The notes under the pieces: generated by a model | Told to the model about the DNA's origin: nothing | Database searches by the model: none | Seen by the model: only the letters and a program-made list of their open reading frames with translations | In this document: positions 34,411 through 46,003 of the stretch, in pieces | Position numbering within the stretch: the stretch's first letter is position 1 | Layout of the letters: every line of letters starts with the position of its first letter | Translations under genes and position numbers: made by a program | Origin: Ceratorhiza oryzae-sativae | Taxonomy: Eukaryota > Basidiomycota > Agaricomycetes > Cantharellales > Ceratobasidiaceae | Length of the DNA: 64,000 nucleotides | Assembly: GCA_030998015.1 (NCBI GenBank) | Contig: JARWMV010000245.1 | Span: 310,001 to 374,000, forward strand | Direction: 5' to 3'

Positions 34411-36523
34411 GGGGCTGTGCGACTCTCATATCCCTGATCTGTTATGACCAGCCATACGGCCGTAACACCAAACCGCTCGGCGCTTAGCCATCTCCACCCG
34501 CTCCCTCGCTCGTACTCGCTCTCCCTTTCGCCCTGACTCTTGACTACCGGCCCGATATCGTTCCAGAACATCTTGGGAGGCACCGATCACATGTCACATC
34601 ACCCCTGGCGTATGTATGCGCTACTCCGCCCTTCCCACGCCTCGTCCCGCTCCGCTCTTGCCGATTATCGGCCCCTCGGGCTATCTCTCATATTTCTTTC
34701 TCATATTTCTTTCTCATTTTCGCCTCTTATTTATTTATCAATTTGTTCCTCTTTTACATGTCTTGTACTCACTCCTCTCGTCCACGCTCGCTTGTTTGTA
34801 CATTCATGGCCCGATATTCGACACGCCATTTGTCCTGCGGTCTGTCATATATACTCGCCTTATGCGACGCTTTGCATATCCATTGTATTCAACGCCAGTT
34901 TCACTCTCCTATAGTCCGCCTGAACTCCTTTTGGCCTTGGCAGCGTCGAGAGGCGTCGGGACGGCGGACAAGTCCCTCAGCGCTTACCGCCCCTTGCCTC
35001 GAGTCTAACATTATCACGGCCATTTTCTAGTCCATATCATACCCTTACAGCCTCTACTCGTGTATATAAACCACTCGTCCTGTAACCTATCGGAAAAATC
35101 ATTCTCGAATCCGATCGAGTTGGCAAGCCATCGCCTGCGCCCTAAGCCTCAACACCACCGAGATCTCATTCGCGTTCGACACGCTCGGCCTACAGGTTTC
35201 ACAGCTTGAAGCGCTGCACTCGTCACTTCATAAATGCCAAAACCATCTAGCATCCACTCCTTGTTCACTTCCAGAGGCGGCAAGTAACCCCGAAGTAAAA
35301 TCCCAACTCAACAAGGCAGGCCGAATCGCACATCGACCGAGTATGTTGCGATAATAATACTGGAGATCACCCGTCTGTCCCAAGAGATCCCTGGAATTTT
35401 GTACCCTCTCTCGGTTTGCCTCTTAGCATGGACAGCGCTGCTAGCTATTTCTTGCTAGCCGTGGGGCTCGCGTCTTGTTTGATGACTATATGAGTCGGTG
35501 GAGCTAACGTCGTGTGGTATGCCGACCCGACTATGCTAAATTGGGTATTTTAGAGGGATCTAACTCTCAGCTTGTCCACAGAATTTTCGTGGAACAAAGG
35601 GTGCCTGTTATTAACTATTGAATGTGTCCATCAAACCCAGGCGAACTAATGAATTCAAAAAACTGCCGACGAAGGGCAACATTCGAATCTAAATCCACGC
35701 ATACATCGGCGGCGAAAGATATGGGAGAAATGTCAAATAGATGGCAAGAGAATAATGAGACCGATTTTTATACGTTTGCGCACACGGAGGGTCTGGGAAC
35801 AGCCAGTCAGGACAAGTAGGAGTGCTGAAAGCGTGATGGGACTTACTCGGAGAGCGCTACTAGAGAAAGCCTCTAGGCGATGACGCAGTAGGGGTTCTGC
35901 CTGGTGCTAAGCGTGTTGCTGGAGACAGGGGTCTCGAAGTCCTGGTCTTCGGCGGCAGACGCAGAGGTGGTAGGGAAGAAAATGGCGACGAAATCCATTG
36001 AGTATATAGAGCGAGTGGATATGCTGATTAAGCAATAGGTGCAGGGAAATGCAAATGAGAGTGAGGGGATGACAGTGCGAAGTGGTGGAGGCGGATACTA
36101 TCTTGCTGAATTTTGGCCAGCCCCAGGCGGATTATATACCTGGTCTGGCCGGTGCGTACCTGGTCGGCGACGACTGACAAGACAAAGGGGATGTATTTGG
36201 GGACGACATGGCGAGGAAAATCGTGGATCTAGCGCACTAGCACGGCAGCCGCAAGCCGTTTTTTCCGCGGGGCAAACAAGCGCTTACAAGCGCACTCGGA
36301 GGCTGAACACTTGTCGATATATACTCATTTCGGCGAGGTACATGAGCCGAATGCCGAGAGCTATTCAGGCGCCCATTCGTTGAAGCGCACATGCATTGCA
36401 GTCAATCAAAAGCACTGAACCCAGCAATAGATCTTGTGTGTACATAAATAGGGATACAAAGCTGCTACATAGATAAGATGCCAGACTCCGTACCAACATA
36501 AAACCGAATGCATCAAGAATGTG
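34411..36523. other. non-coding region, possible orphan exon
   Basis: About 2.1 kb. A pyrimidine-rich stretch (34.5-34.8 kb) with direct repeats of TCATATTTCTT precedes a TATATAAA match near 35062 on the + strand, which looks like a promoter. Downstream, a Met-less frame at about 35090-35350 reads protein-like (WQAIACALSLNTTEISFAFD, LGLQVSQLEALHSSLHK), but no start or continuation was found. Nothing recognisable at 35.4-36.5 kb. Confidence 0.35.
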
Positions 36524-37939
36524 TCAATGGCCCCTCCAAAATCCATTACGGACCCCGATCCACGCCGCCAGAAAAGTACGGGGCCAACGACAAGAACCCG
36601 TGCCTGGACGTGTAGCACGCACCGCTGCTTGCGCCCCTTCTGCCGCCCGACATACCAGCCACTCGCTCGGACGTGTTCGGTTCTCGTTGAGAAACGACCC
36701 AAAAGACACAGCTTTGAGCGACGGGAGCCGAATAGCGAATGTGGTCGCCGCGATCCTTTCCGCGCGCTCGACCTGCTCCGACCATCGTTTGTGCATGCCG
36801 GGCATGGTGCTTCCCAGATCCTAAGATCAGCCAAGCAGGGAAGTCGGTGTCTGGAACAGGGAAGCCATGGTGTCGCTCCCTCCAGAGCGCCTCGAAATGG
36901 ATTGGATTTTGGGCGTTCCAGTGGTAGAGCCATCGCCGTGAGTCTCGAATGGGGTGATGCTTGGTGTGAGAGGCCCGGTGGATGTCGACAGCTTGATACG
37001 GAATGAAATACACCCCAAGGTGGAGGTTTGTCAAGTATGGCAGGTCTTGGAGTAAAAGGGCCACGTTTTGCTACAGCACCAGCTTGTCAAAATTCAGGCG
37101 CACAAGGAATAACCGTGGAAACTCTTACCGCATATCGCTCGACGCCTGCCAACTGGTAGCCGCTCAAAAAATAGTGATGATCGGAAATACGCTGATGTCC
37201 GCCCCACCAGACGCATCTCGGGTGGTTGAACATTGTGCAAAACACTAGTCGGAGCGTGGTGATGTTGCGGCAAAGCCGACTCGCAAGATCAATCATATCG
37301 CTTTCTGATGCATGGCACCAAAGGAGCTCAAGCTCTTGGAGGGAATCGGGTAATTTAACCACGGGTATAAGCGGACGCCATGTGCCGTTTCTGTACTCGA
37401 ACGCACGCTCACAGTCGAGGCTCGCGAACCGGAGGTAAGTGAAACACGACAAATTGATTAAAGAAGTGGAGAGCTTGAACACAGTGGCAGGGCTTTGACC
37501 AAAATCAGCAAATAAGCGATCTTTTCAGTGCTAGGACTTACACGATCAAGATTGTCATATTGGGGTCCGTCAGCCCTGATCGTAGCCAGCAGCGGTTCCA
37601 CTCCTTGCAGGCTAGCTCGTAGAACAACTTTGACACGAGCATAACCCACAAGAGTGCCCTTTTCTGCTCCATCACCCCGGCGTTAAGACGGTACTGCTGA
37701 ACGGCCCGGTCGTGGATGATTAAATTGACGAGGAAGAACATGATGTTCTGGTAGACCTCGTAAGGGAGGGGAAGCAGGCTGGGACGGGACCATCGCAGGA
37801 TCGTGCCGAGGAGAGATCTTATCAATGGGTTGGACCTGACGCTGCGGCGGCGGTTGTTTGGACAGCTGTCGGGAAGGGGGCGCATCGTGCTTGTGGCATA
37901 TGTCCACCCGCCTTGCGAGGGCTTTAATACGCCGCTCAT
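36524..37939 (-). pseudogene. B3: F-box-like CxxC-family protein, two 1-nt deletions
   Basis: Exon 1 37939-37542 (MSGVLKPSQ; F-box-like LPYEVYQNIMFFLVNLI; CKEWNRCW), exon 2 37492-37129 (LRFASLDCERAFEYRNGTW, LLWCHASESDMIDLA, TTLRLVFCTMF, ERYA), exon 3 from 37070 (LHLGVYFIPYQAVDIHR). Intron phases are 2 and 0 as in B1 and B4. In exon 3 two bases are missing relative to B4: a C near 36838, after PDTDFP, and an A near 36788, between CPAC and KRWSEQ. Both fall in what would be 4-base homopolymers. The three frame segments together still read CLADLRIWEAPCPAC, ERAERIAATTFA and VSFGSFLNENR. The original TTG-initiated extension upstream of 37939 is not needed. Tandem with B4. Confidence 0.65.
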
Positions 37940-38798
37940 CTCTGCCAATCGATGGAGCCAGGACCCCGGGTCCTGACTGGCACGGCGTCTAAACTTAAAG
38001 CGCCGCTACCCTACTGGCAAGAGCCAAGGTCGGTCTATGGATGAATCTGTAAACTAGACAGACACTGTCGCTGCCGGTAAGGGCTTGGTTTTGGAAAATA
38101 TCGCTCAAAAATATCCACCAACAGGGAAACTGATTTTGGCCTTTCCAGTTTCGCTGGGCAGCCATCCATGAACGTTCTCTGTGTGCATGGTATCGAATTT
38201 GAGAGTATTGCTGCAGTTTTAGAGAAAATCTATTGGGATCGAGTGCGGCTCTGCCTACACGCTGGCTTCGCAAAGTTTTAGGACGGGAATATCTGTCATC
38301 GTAGGTGATCTTGGGGTCCAGCATGCGCGCTCTGAGTTAATGCCTGCCATTGGTTTTTTGTTGATCGCTTGAGGGTGATTTTTGGGATCAATCCGCACGA
38401 ATATAGTCGTCTGTAGTACTGATATGAGTATATGCGGCGTGACGGTATACTTGAGCTGGCGGAGACAGCATCCATTAGAAGTGTTTGTCGATTGCTAATT
38501 GGAAAGAGGCGAATCATACAAGGTGAACAGAGCCAAAAACATGTACGGATGGAACCGAATGAGCAGTTTGTCAAACGGGTCTAGATGCATCATGTATAGG
38601 GAAGCTTATTGCTAAGGCATGAAATGGAATGTCCCAGATAAAAGCAATCAAACTTTTTGAAAGCGTTGAGAGTGGCAGTATAAATATTACATACATGAGT
38701 AGGGGTATGCAGATGATAGATATGCGGCCAACCTCTATGCTAGAGCAGACAAATAAAGATACACACTGGGCTCAGAGAATAGCTTCTCCAAGCGCCCA
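37940..38798. other. intergenic spacer between B3 and B4
   Basis: Holds the 3' flank of B4 and the promoter of B3. No gene seen. Confidence 0.45.
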
Positions 38799-40183
38799 TC
38801 ACCTTGGGGCTTGCACTTGAACCCATTGCCCCGCGGACTGCTGGAACCACAGAGACTCCGCCAATGAACAATCCACACCGCGACGTCTAGCTTTAACCCA
38901 GATTGGGTCTCTTCCCAGTGCGCGACAAACGAGCCATTCGCTTGGACGGCTCCGGCGTTCAGCCACAAATGAGCCAAACGATACCAATTTCAGGGACTGA
39001 AGTTCAACTGCCAGAATGATTGCTGCAAGCGATTCGGCGCGCTCGATCGACTGGGTCCATTTTCTCTCGCACGCCGGGCATGGCGCCTCCCACAGCCTTT
39101 GGTCCGCCAGGCAAGGAAGGTGGGGGTCTGGAGCTGGGTAGCCGGGGTATTTTCTTGTCCAGAGAGCCCCGAACTGGATGGCGTTTTGTGCACGCCAGCG
39201 GCGAAGCCAACTATCTGAGTCTTGGATAGGGTGGTGCGCGACGTGTTCCCAGGAGCCTCGGTGGGTTTCAACGGCTTGGTATGAGCTAAAATAAACGCCA
39301 AGGTGTAGGCGTTTTAGGTTCGGAAAGCCCTGGAGGAGGAGGGCCATGGTTCGCTATTGGACCACCATGTTAGATCGGCTGCACTTGATCTCTCCAATGA
39401 TACTGGAATGCCTCACCGCGTACGCCTCGACCTCGGCCGGATCCTGGCCTTTCAAGTAGTGGTCATGATTAGACGCGAGCTGATGCGCGCCCCACCAAAC
39501 GCATCCAGGACGTTTGAATATGGTACAAAATACGATCCTTAACGTAGTAATGTTGGGACATAGCCGGCTGGCAACCTCGATCATCTCCTGTTCCGATGCA
39601 TGAGACCACAGAAACTCGAGCTCCTGTAGCGAAGGTGGAAGCTTGGCCACAGGTATAATAGGAAGCCATGTGCCGTTGATGCACTCAAATGCGCGCTGGC
39701 AATCGAGGCTCACAACCCGAAGATGCGCATGACGAGAGAGGTCGACAGGGGATTTGGATAGTGTAAAAGGAGTGACATGACTATGATTGATGTGAGCAGG
39801 CGAGTGCGTGTCAGCTATACTAAGACTTACTTGACCAAGATCAGTCTAGTAGCAACCGGCAATTTTGATTCTGTCCAATGAGAGTTCCATTCCTTGCACA
39901 CGAGCGAGTGGAACAGTCTCGACGCAAGCATCACGGAGATCAATCGAACCCTCTGCTCCAGTGCACCATACCCAAGGCGATAGTCTCGAATGGTACGGTC
40001 GCGAATAACCGAATCAACGAGAAAATAAATTATATGTCGATAGAGCTCTTCGGGAAATGGAGGGGGAATAGGATATGTACGCCTTAGGAGCGTTCCAAGC
40101 ATCGAATCAAACAAAGGTCTGCCCCTGGCCCGCTTGTTCTCGTCTGGACAGTCGTCGAGAGGGAGTTGGGGAGTGGTAACCAT
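38799..40183 (-). CDS. B4: F-box-like CxxC-family protein, intact
   Basis: Three exons: 40183-39831, 39780-39417, 39353-38799, phases 2 and 0. Start at MVTTPQLPLDD; the frame extends a little further 5' only with a TTG. Exon 1 has FPEELYRHIIYFLVDSVI, RDYRLG and LVCKEWNSHW. Exon 2 has LRVVSLDCQRAFECINGTW, FLWSHASEQEMIEVA, TTLRIVFCTIF, CVWWGAHQ and EAYA. Exon 3 has LHLGVYFSSYQAVETHR, WLRRWRAQNAIQFGALW, CPAC, ERAESLAAIILA and VSFGSFVAERR. This is the best intact minus-strand copy and the nearest relative of B3. It lies just 5' of the esterase array. Confidence 0.75.
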
Positions 40184-40931
40184 AGTTGTGGTGGAGGAAA
40201 CCAAACTGCAGTCTGGTTGGTGCTCTATCTATCTACGCTCATCCGCCCACGTCAGCTCACTGCTCATCAGCTTCCCTGAGGACGCCCAGTGTTGGCACCA
40301 ATCCAGCCCTCGCCGGCATATATCTGCTTCGACATGCGGATCAAGAACATGTGATTGGGTCATGTGATGTTTAGAGGCGGGGGTCTTAGACTCATCAGGC
40401 TTGCGTCAGTTTGGCCTATTCGAAAATGTCGATGGCTGTGGACGTAGCACTTTCACAGCAGGCGATTGGTTTCCACCAAACTCATACTAAAATCAGTGGG
40501 CCAGCTCGTTTAAAATCAATTCAGTCGCCGAACAAGCGAGGATCTCGCGTCAAAAGTGATTCTGGCTAAAAATAACGCACATTTGTGCGCATTTGCCGCC
40601 AGTTGAACGTATTCAATTTCTCGTTCACTAATGAGCCCTTATCTGGGCCAAGACACCCAAGAGCGATACCGAACAGAGATACATGAAGGTATTACTTGCT
40701 CCTTGGTTCCTTTCACCAGAGGCATCTACGCACGCCGCGCGTGCCATATCGATTTTTACTAAGAAAGCGAACCGGATGATCTTGTCGATGGGGATCCAGA
40801 GATGCAGCGTGCATAGTCAATATCACTAGCACAGATATGCTCGCTCGGACTGTGTAAAAGAGCCACGGAGTTGAATTGAACCAAGATAGCCTATCGCTAT
40901 ACATAGCATAACTGGTGGGTAAAACGAAAGC
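40184..40931. other. intergenic, no gene seen
   Basis: Holds the B4 promoter and the 3' flank of AXE-A. Only short frames. Confidence 0.45.
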
Positions 40932-41876
40932 CTACTTGTCCAAGCCCAACCATGCAATGATCTGCGGATACTTCACTGCCATATCATGTCCTTGGCCTTG
41001 CCCGTAGATTCCTTGCACATTCGGTCCATAGTCTGTCCTCGTCCATCCCGACTGGATGTAGTTCTGCGTCGTCGACGTCGGAGTCTGGCTCACTCCGAAC
41101 ACGTTCGTCCACTGCTTGATCTCCTCCTGGAAGTTCTGCGGGTACAGTGTCGTATCCGCAGACCCGTGCCATAGCTGCATCTTCGGTCGCGACCCGTGTA
41201 GCCTGGGTAGCCCGACCTCACCATATCACCCCACTGCTGAGGCGTCTTGATGAGCTGTCCTTGCGCACACTGCGAGTTCCACCATCCACTACCTGCGAAA
41301 CACCCATAGGGCACACCCCAGCACACGGTTGCAGCCTTGATGAGGTCGGGGTAGGCACCGGCCAGAACGTTGGTCATCATCGCACCGGAAGACAGTCCAG
41401 CAGCGACGACGCGGGAGGGGTCGACGTTGAGAGCGCTGGTGAGGTAGCGAATACCGCTGGCGATTCCGAGTGAGTCTCCACCGGCGTTGTGGGTGAGGGT
41501 GGCAGTTGTGTGGACGTCCCAGCATCCGCTGGAGTCGGAGGTTCCGGGGTACATGACGACGAAGCCGTACTGGTCTGCATACTGCTTGAAGGAGGTGCTG
41601 CCGTAAAGGACAGGAGCAGTGCCGCCGCAGTAGTGGAGTGCGACAAGCATGGCTGGCTTGACTTGACGTTGGTAGGAACGTATACATAGAGTTTGACGTT
41701 GGTCGGGTTACTGCCAAAGTTAGTTATCTTATGGGTGTGTGTGAGTAAGTATCTCTCGAAAAACCACTCAGAGAATTGGTTACACACCTCGGCAAGAGTA
41801 TTTTTGGGGATAGTTGCGCCGGCGACATGATATGCAGCGCAGCGATCGAAGCAAGTGCAACAGTAATAAACTTCAT
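40932..41876 (-). pseudogene. AXE-A: acetylxylan esterase (CE1), no CBM1, three 1-nt deletions, mosaic
   Basis: Signal-peptide start at 41876 (MKFITVALASIAAL). The mature part begins directly with the CE1 catalytic domain, as in AXE-B. The domain has LVALHYCGG, GLSSGAMMTN (nucleophile Ser in GxSxG), HGSADTTLYPQ and GQGQGHDMAV (likely Asp and His of the triad). Single-base deletions relative to AXE-B/D lie near 41834 (after IAAL), 41657 (between VK and PAMLVAL) and 41196 (before KMQLWHG). Sequence from 40932 to about 41700 is almost identical to AXE-D (two differences in about 270 nt checked), while the intron, signal peptide and promoter resemble AXE-B. It would release acetate from xylan if intact. 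Real decay and assembly error are both possible. Confidence 0.7.
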
Positions 41877-43946
41877 GAGCGTTGAAGCGTAAGAGGGGGT
41901 ATGAACCTGGACTCGTAAAATCCCATAAAATTCACTCCTTATAGTTGTCGGACGAATGGGCTGAACGATCGGTTACCCCGAGAGGCCCGCTTGTGACCAG
42001 CACGAAGAACCAAGAACCATGCACAATCGTCACCAAAAGGCGACATCAACCGATGGTTAAAATATTGTCCGCTTCGTCGAAGTGCTACGGTTCGCATCTA
42101 AAAATGAACTGACAACACATGACAGCCATTGGAAGATGAACGGTCGCTCTCGAATGTTACGAGCCCGGGTACCTATCCGACAAAATTACGTTGCCGTGGC
42201 TAAAACCTCCGGCCTACCTCATCGCGCCCTATTTTGGGATCAAAAATGAGCGGAATCGGGCCGCTCACCGCTCATTATTCAAGTATTTGGAGATAGCTCC
42301 GCCCGTAAACCCAGAACAGGCAAGTTCTTACTGGAAATAGTCTCCCTGGCTTGGATTTACCCCGAAAGCTCGTATCTGCGGTGGAATTTTGGATTATTCG
42401 AGGCTGATACGCTGGCCTGTGTCGAAGGTGAAGGCTAGAGAAATTGCGGGGGCAAGGTAGAAGCGGCCAAGCGAAGCCGTACTGTACTGGCATTAGAATA
42501 ACGTCGCTTATAGAAAGGCGACGAGCGTTGGGGCCTATTTAGGCGTATTTGTTAGTTGTGTCCCTCTGTGTGGGACATTCAACGTTGCTTACCTCACTAA
42601 GTGCCGCCGAGCTTATTGAAAGAGTTAAATAACCACTTTTTGCCCTATCGGCTGGCTAGAAAAAGCGTTAAAATACGGATTCATCCGATTATTTACTTTG
42701 TATGTTCACACTACACGCTATACAAACCCAAACACTGTCCCACTGCATCGAAAGCTGCTGGGACAGCGGGCACTGCAAATTTCTAACGTCACGTCGATGT
42801 TGGTCGGGATAGAGGACAGACATTGTTCTTATGCCAGTACAGTAATATAGATTGGACGTGATATAATATTGTCCTCGTCCCATATACATCATTCTGGCGG
42901 TATGGCTCGTTCAATATAACGTCGTGAACGATTTTAGGGCGGTTTGGTGCAGCTGAATCCACCAATGTAGCTCTCCCCTGCCTAAAAATGCCAAGACCGT
43001 CGACTAGTAGGTCTCGCAACTACTCTAAACCCCAACCTCAACCCGGCCCGTTGGCCCAATTATCTAGCACTACCCACGCTGTTGGGTTCAGCCGACGACG
43101 CTGGAGCCTAGCTAGCAAATAAATTTTACACCGAAATGCGACCAAGATGTCTACAATGCGTAGTTAGATTAGCCCCAGGCTGTTCCTGAAATTGAGAATA
43201 CCATACTATTGGATAGTGCCTCGGCATCGCTATTCAAACTTGAGATCCCGATGTGCTTCATCAGATATTCACGTTTGGCGAAGTTTCAGGTTTCGAGACG
43301 ACTCAAATATCTGGATGGCTACCTCGCTTGCTGAAGTGTGGCCTTAACCACTGCATAGCCACACAAGCCATATGCTCCTCACAACGAGTTGACCCTCACA
43401 GACTGACGGGCATCTGAGCAAAGTCGGCGAACAGTTTTGTTGGATAGAGGCGGGAGTGTGATTTAAAGTCTCTATTTATTTAAAATGAAGCGTATATTTG
43501 ACATCCCGGATAGGTGAGAGAGAGTAACTACATTGACCTGTCGACGACAAGTGGTCACCTAGCGGTTGTAAGGGTCTAAACTGAGGACTTTCTTCTGGGT
43601 TTTCGTATATAGTATACCCCCATTTATTACGAGTGAAGGGTTAGGTATATGTGTCGCCCTCGTTGATGGTTGTAGTAGTTTTCGTACTTGCGTGGAGCTT
43701 TTCGGGGGCGAGGGTTGAAGTCGATCATGGGGGTATATGCGATACTTAAACCTTGGGATGGGTCAAGGTTGGGTAAATAATCGATAATAAAAGGGGCGTG
43801 GTGCTTTACTTGAAAAGGACGGATCATATCAGAAGGACGATGCATGAGCGTATATTCACTAAGGCAATATACCAAATACATGGTGTTAAATCGAACAAAA
43901 CGATATCGTACATGAACGTGATATAGCTGGCAAATTGAACCAACTA
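41877..43946. other. intergenic between AXE-A and AXE-B
   Basis: The first 400-450 nt are the AXE-A promoter, with blocks shared by all four array members. The remainder (42.3-43.9 kb) shows no gene; short frames only. Confidence 0.45.
41971..42190 (-). promoter_or_regulatory. shared esterase promoter block, AXE-A copy
   Basis: Three short blocks conserved upstream of all four esterases. Block 1 (41971-42000) contains TTACCCCGAGAGG and CTTGTGACCAG. Block 2 (42055-42099) contains GGTTAAAATATTGTCCG and TCGAAGTGCTACGG. Block 3 (42169-42190) contains GTACCTATCCGACAAAA. All are written on the + strand, so they lie 95-315 nt upstream of the minus-strand ATG. A TATA-like element (CTTATAG on the + strand) lies near 41940. 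Confidence 0.6.
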
Positions 43947-44896
43947 TTAATTGTTCAAGCCCAACCACGCAATAATTTGTGGGTACTGAACCGGCATACC
44001 ATGCCCCTGACCCGTGGCATAGATACCCTCGACGTTCGAGCCATAGTTTGTCTTTGTCCAACCCGACTGGATGTAGTTCTGCGTCGTCGATGTCGGGGTC
44101 TGGCTCACTCCGAACACGTTTGTCCATTGTTTGATCTCCTCCTGGAAGTTCTGCGGGTACAGCGTCGTATCAGCAGACCCGTGCCATAGCTGCATCTTCG
44201 GTCGCGACCCGGTGTAACCTGGATAACCCGACCTCACGAGATCTCCCCACTGTTGGGGCGTCTTGATAATCTTTCCCTGTGCGCACTGAGAGTTCCACAA
44301 GCCAGCGCCGGCAAAGCAACCATACGGGACACCCCAGCATGCGCTGGCGGCCTTGATGAGGTCGGGGTAGGCACCGGCCAGAACGTTGGTCATCATCGCA
44401 CCAGACGATATTCCGACAGCGACGACGCGGGCAGGGTTGACGTTGAGAGCGGTGGTAAGGTATCGAATACCGCTGGCGATTCCGAGCGAGTCCCCGCCAG
44501 CATTGTGCGTGAACGTCGCATTCGTATGCACATCCCAGCATCCTCCCGAGTCTGGAGCACTGGGGTACATGACAACGAAGCCGTACTGGTCGGCGTACTG
44601 CTTGAATGAGGTACCGGAGTAGAGAGCCTGAGCGGAACCCTGGCAGTAGTGAAGAGCGACAAGCATAGCAGGGTTTGATTTGACCGAGTTAGGGACGTAT
44701 GCGTAGACCTTGACGTTGGTTGGGTTGCTGCCAAAGCCAGTTATCTGACAGAATTTGCATAAGTAAATGATTCTTGAGAAAGTCGCATGCGGAAAGGATC
44801 ATATACCTGAGCAAGGGTGTTTTTGGGGATAGTTGCGCCGGCGACATGATGTGCCAGCGCAGCGATCGAAGCAAGTGCGACAGCGGCAAACCTCAT
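43947..44896 (-). CDS. AXE-B: acetylxylan esterase (CE1), intact, no CBM1
   Basis: Two exons, 44896-44807 and 44744-43947, join in phase 0 to give 295 residues. A signal peptide of about 20 residues (MRFAAVALASIAALAHHVAG) marks a secreted enzyme. The catalytic domain is of the CE1 / PHB-depolymerase-like alpha-beta hydrolase type: ITGFGSNPTNVKVYAYVP, LVALHYCQG, CWDVHTNATFTHNAGGDS, GISSGAMMTNVLAG (nucleophile Ser), YPGYTGSRPKMQLWHGS, DTTLYPQNFQEEIKQW and GQGHGMPV (likely Asp and His). It removes acetyl groups from xylan during wood or plant wall breakdown. There is no linker or binding module, unlike C and D. It is one of four tandem copies; the resemblance to fungal AxeA-type acetylxylan esterases is strong. 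Confidence 0.88.
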
Positions 44897-46003
44897 GTTT
44901 ACGATGGAAAACAAGAGAGGAAGAGCAAGTTGACTTTGAAAGGTCCCATGATAGTTCGTACTTATAGCTGTTGGACGGATGAGCTGGTGGGTCAGTTACC
45001 CCGAAAGATTCACTTGTGACCAGTATAGAGAACCAAGGCGCGCATGCGATCATCGCCAGCAAGTCGCTTCAGCCGATGGTTAAAACATTGTCCGCTTCGT
45101 CGAAGCGCCACGGTTCGCGTCTATAATTGGGCTCGTGACACATGACAACGATGGTAAGATCAAGCGTGACTCAATAATGTTGCGGGGCGAGTGTGTACCT
45201 ATCCGACAAAGTTGCGGGGCCATGGATGGAACCTAAAAACAGCTAATCATGATCTATATGAGGTTCGGTCGGAAGAGGAACCAAATGCCCGGGCCGGTAC
45301 ACTGTCCCATTCCCAAATATTCGGGAATAGTTCTGAGAAACCTACGATAAACGCACTAGTGCTTGTATTGGTCGCCCTGATTTGGATTTATCTCCGTACG
45401 GTATTCCTGGTAGCATAACGTATATGGGATGGACGGGTCCGTGTGCTACGGAAGATGCTGCCCAAGAGAATCGGAGGTTGGCGTGGTAAATCCGAGCAGC
45501 ATTCTTGAGCACTATACTCGCTTGATCGATTTGGCTGTGCTTCATTTTATTCGAATTTATTCTACGAGGGTCCTGTATTCTACAATTCGACTTGTAGGGA
45601 TGGATTGTTACGAACAGGTAGTCGCCCTACCAATTGGATCCTGAGCACCTACCATCAGTGGAAATGATTCTCGACAAGTCTGGCCGAAATCTCGAGCGAG
45701 ATATAATGTCAAGACCGAAAGATTCATACCCCATTAGTTTACATACAATCCTATGCATTCCTTATTAGTAGGTTACACAGGCCATAATCATATTGCATAT
45801 AGGCATAATAATGATACGGAGAGTGAACGTATTTGGGGCTATTTAACAGGCCTAGTGCAACCCGTTTGTAAGCACTGACGAAGGCGCTGGTGTTGGACAA
45901 AGAGGATACATTCACTGAGATATTTGAAGAGAGCTACAAGATTAATTCTTAACCAACTACGTGTGCGTAAATTCGTCACGTAGTACGTGGGTTGAACTGG
46001 CAG
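44897..46003. other. intergenic between AXE-B and AXE-C
   Basis: Contains the AXE-B promoter (to about 45.35 kb), including weak similarity to the far-upstream region of AXE-A, then about 650 nt with no gene. Confidence 0.45.
44994..45217 (-). promoter_or_regulatory. shared esterase promoter block, AXE-B copy
   Basis: Block 1 at 44994-45022 (TTACCCCGAAAG, CACTTGTGACCAG), block 2 at 45078-45120 (GGTTAAAACATTGTCCG, CGAAGCGCCACGG) and block 3 at 45195-45217 (GTACCTATCCGACAAAG). The order and spacing are the same as in the other copies. Confidence 0.6.

Noticed and set aside
45660..45960. further esterase copy or fragment between AXE-B and AXE-C
   Set aside because: No catalytic motif or CBM1 sequence in any frame; only faint promoter-flank similarity near 45.3 kb.
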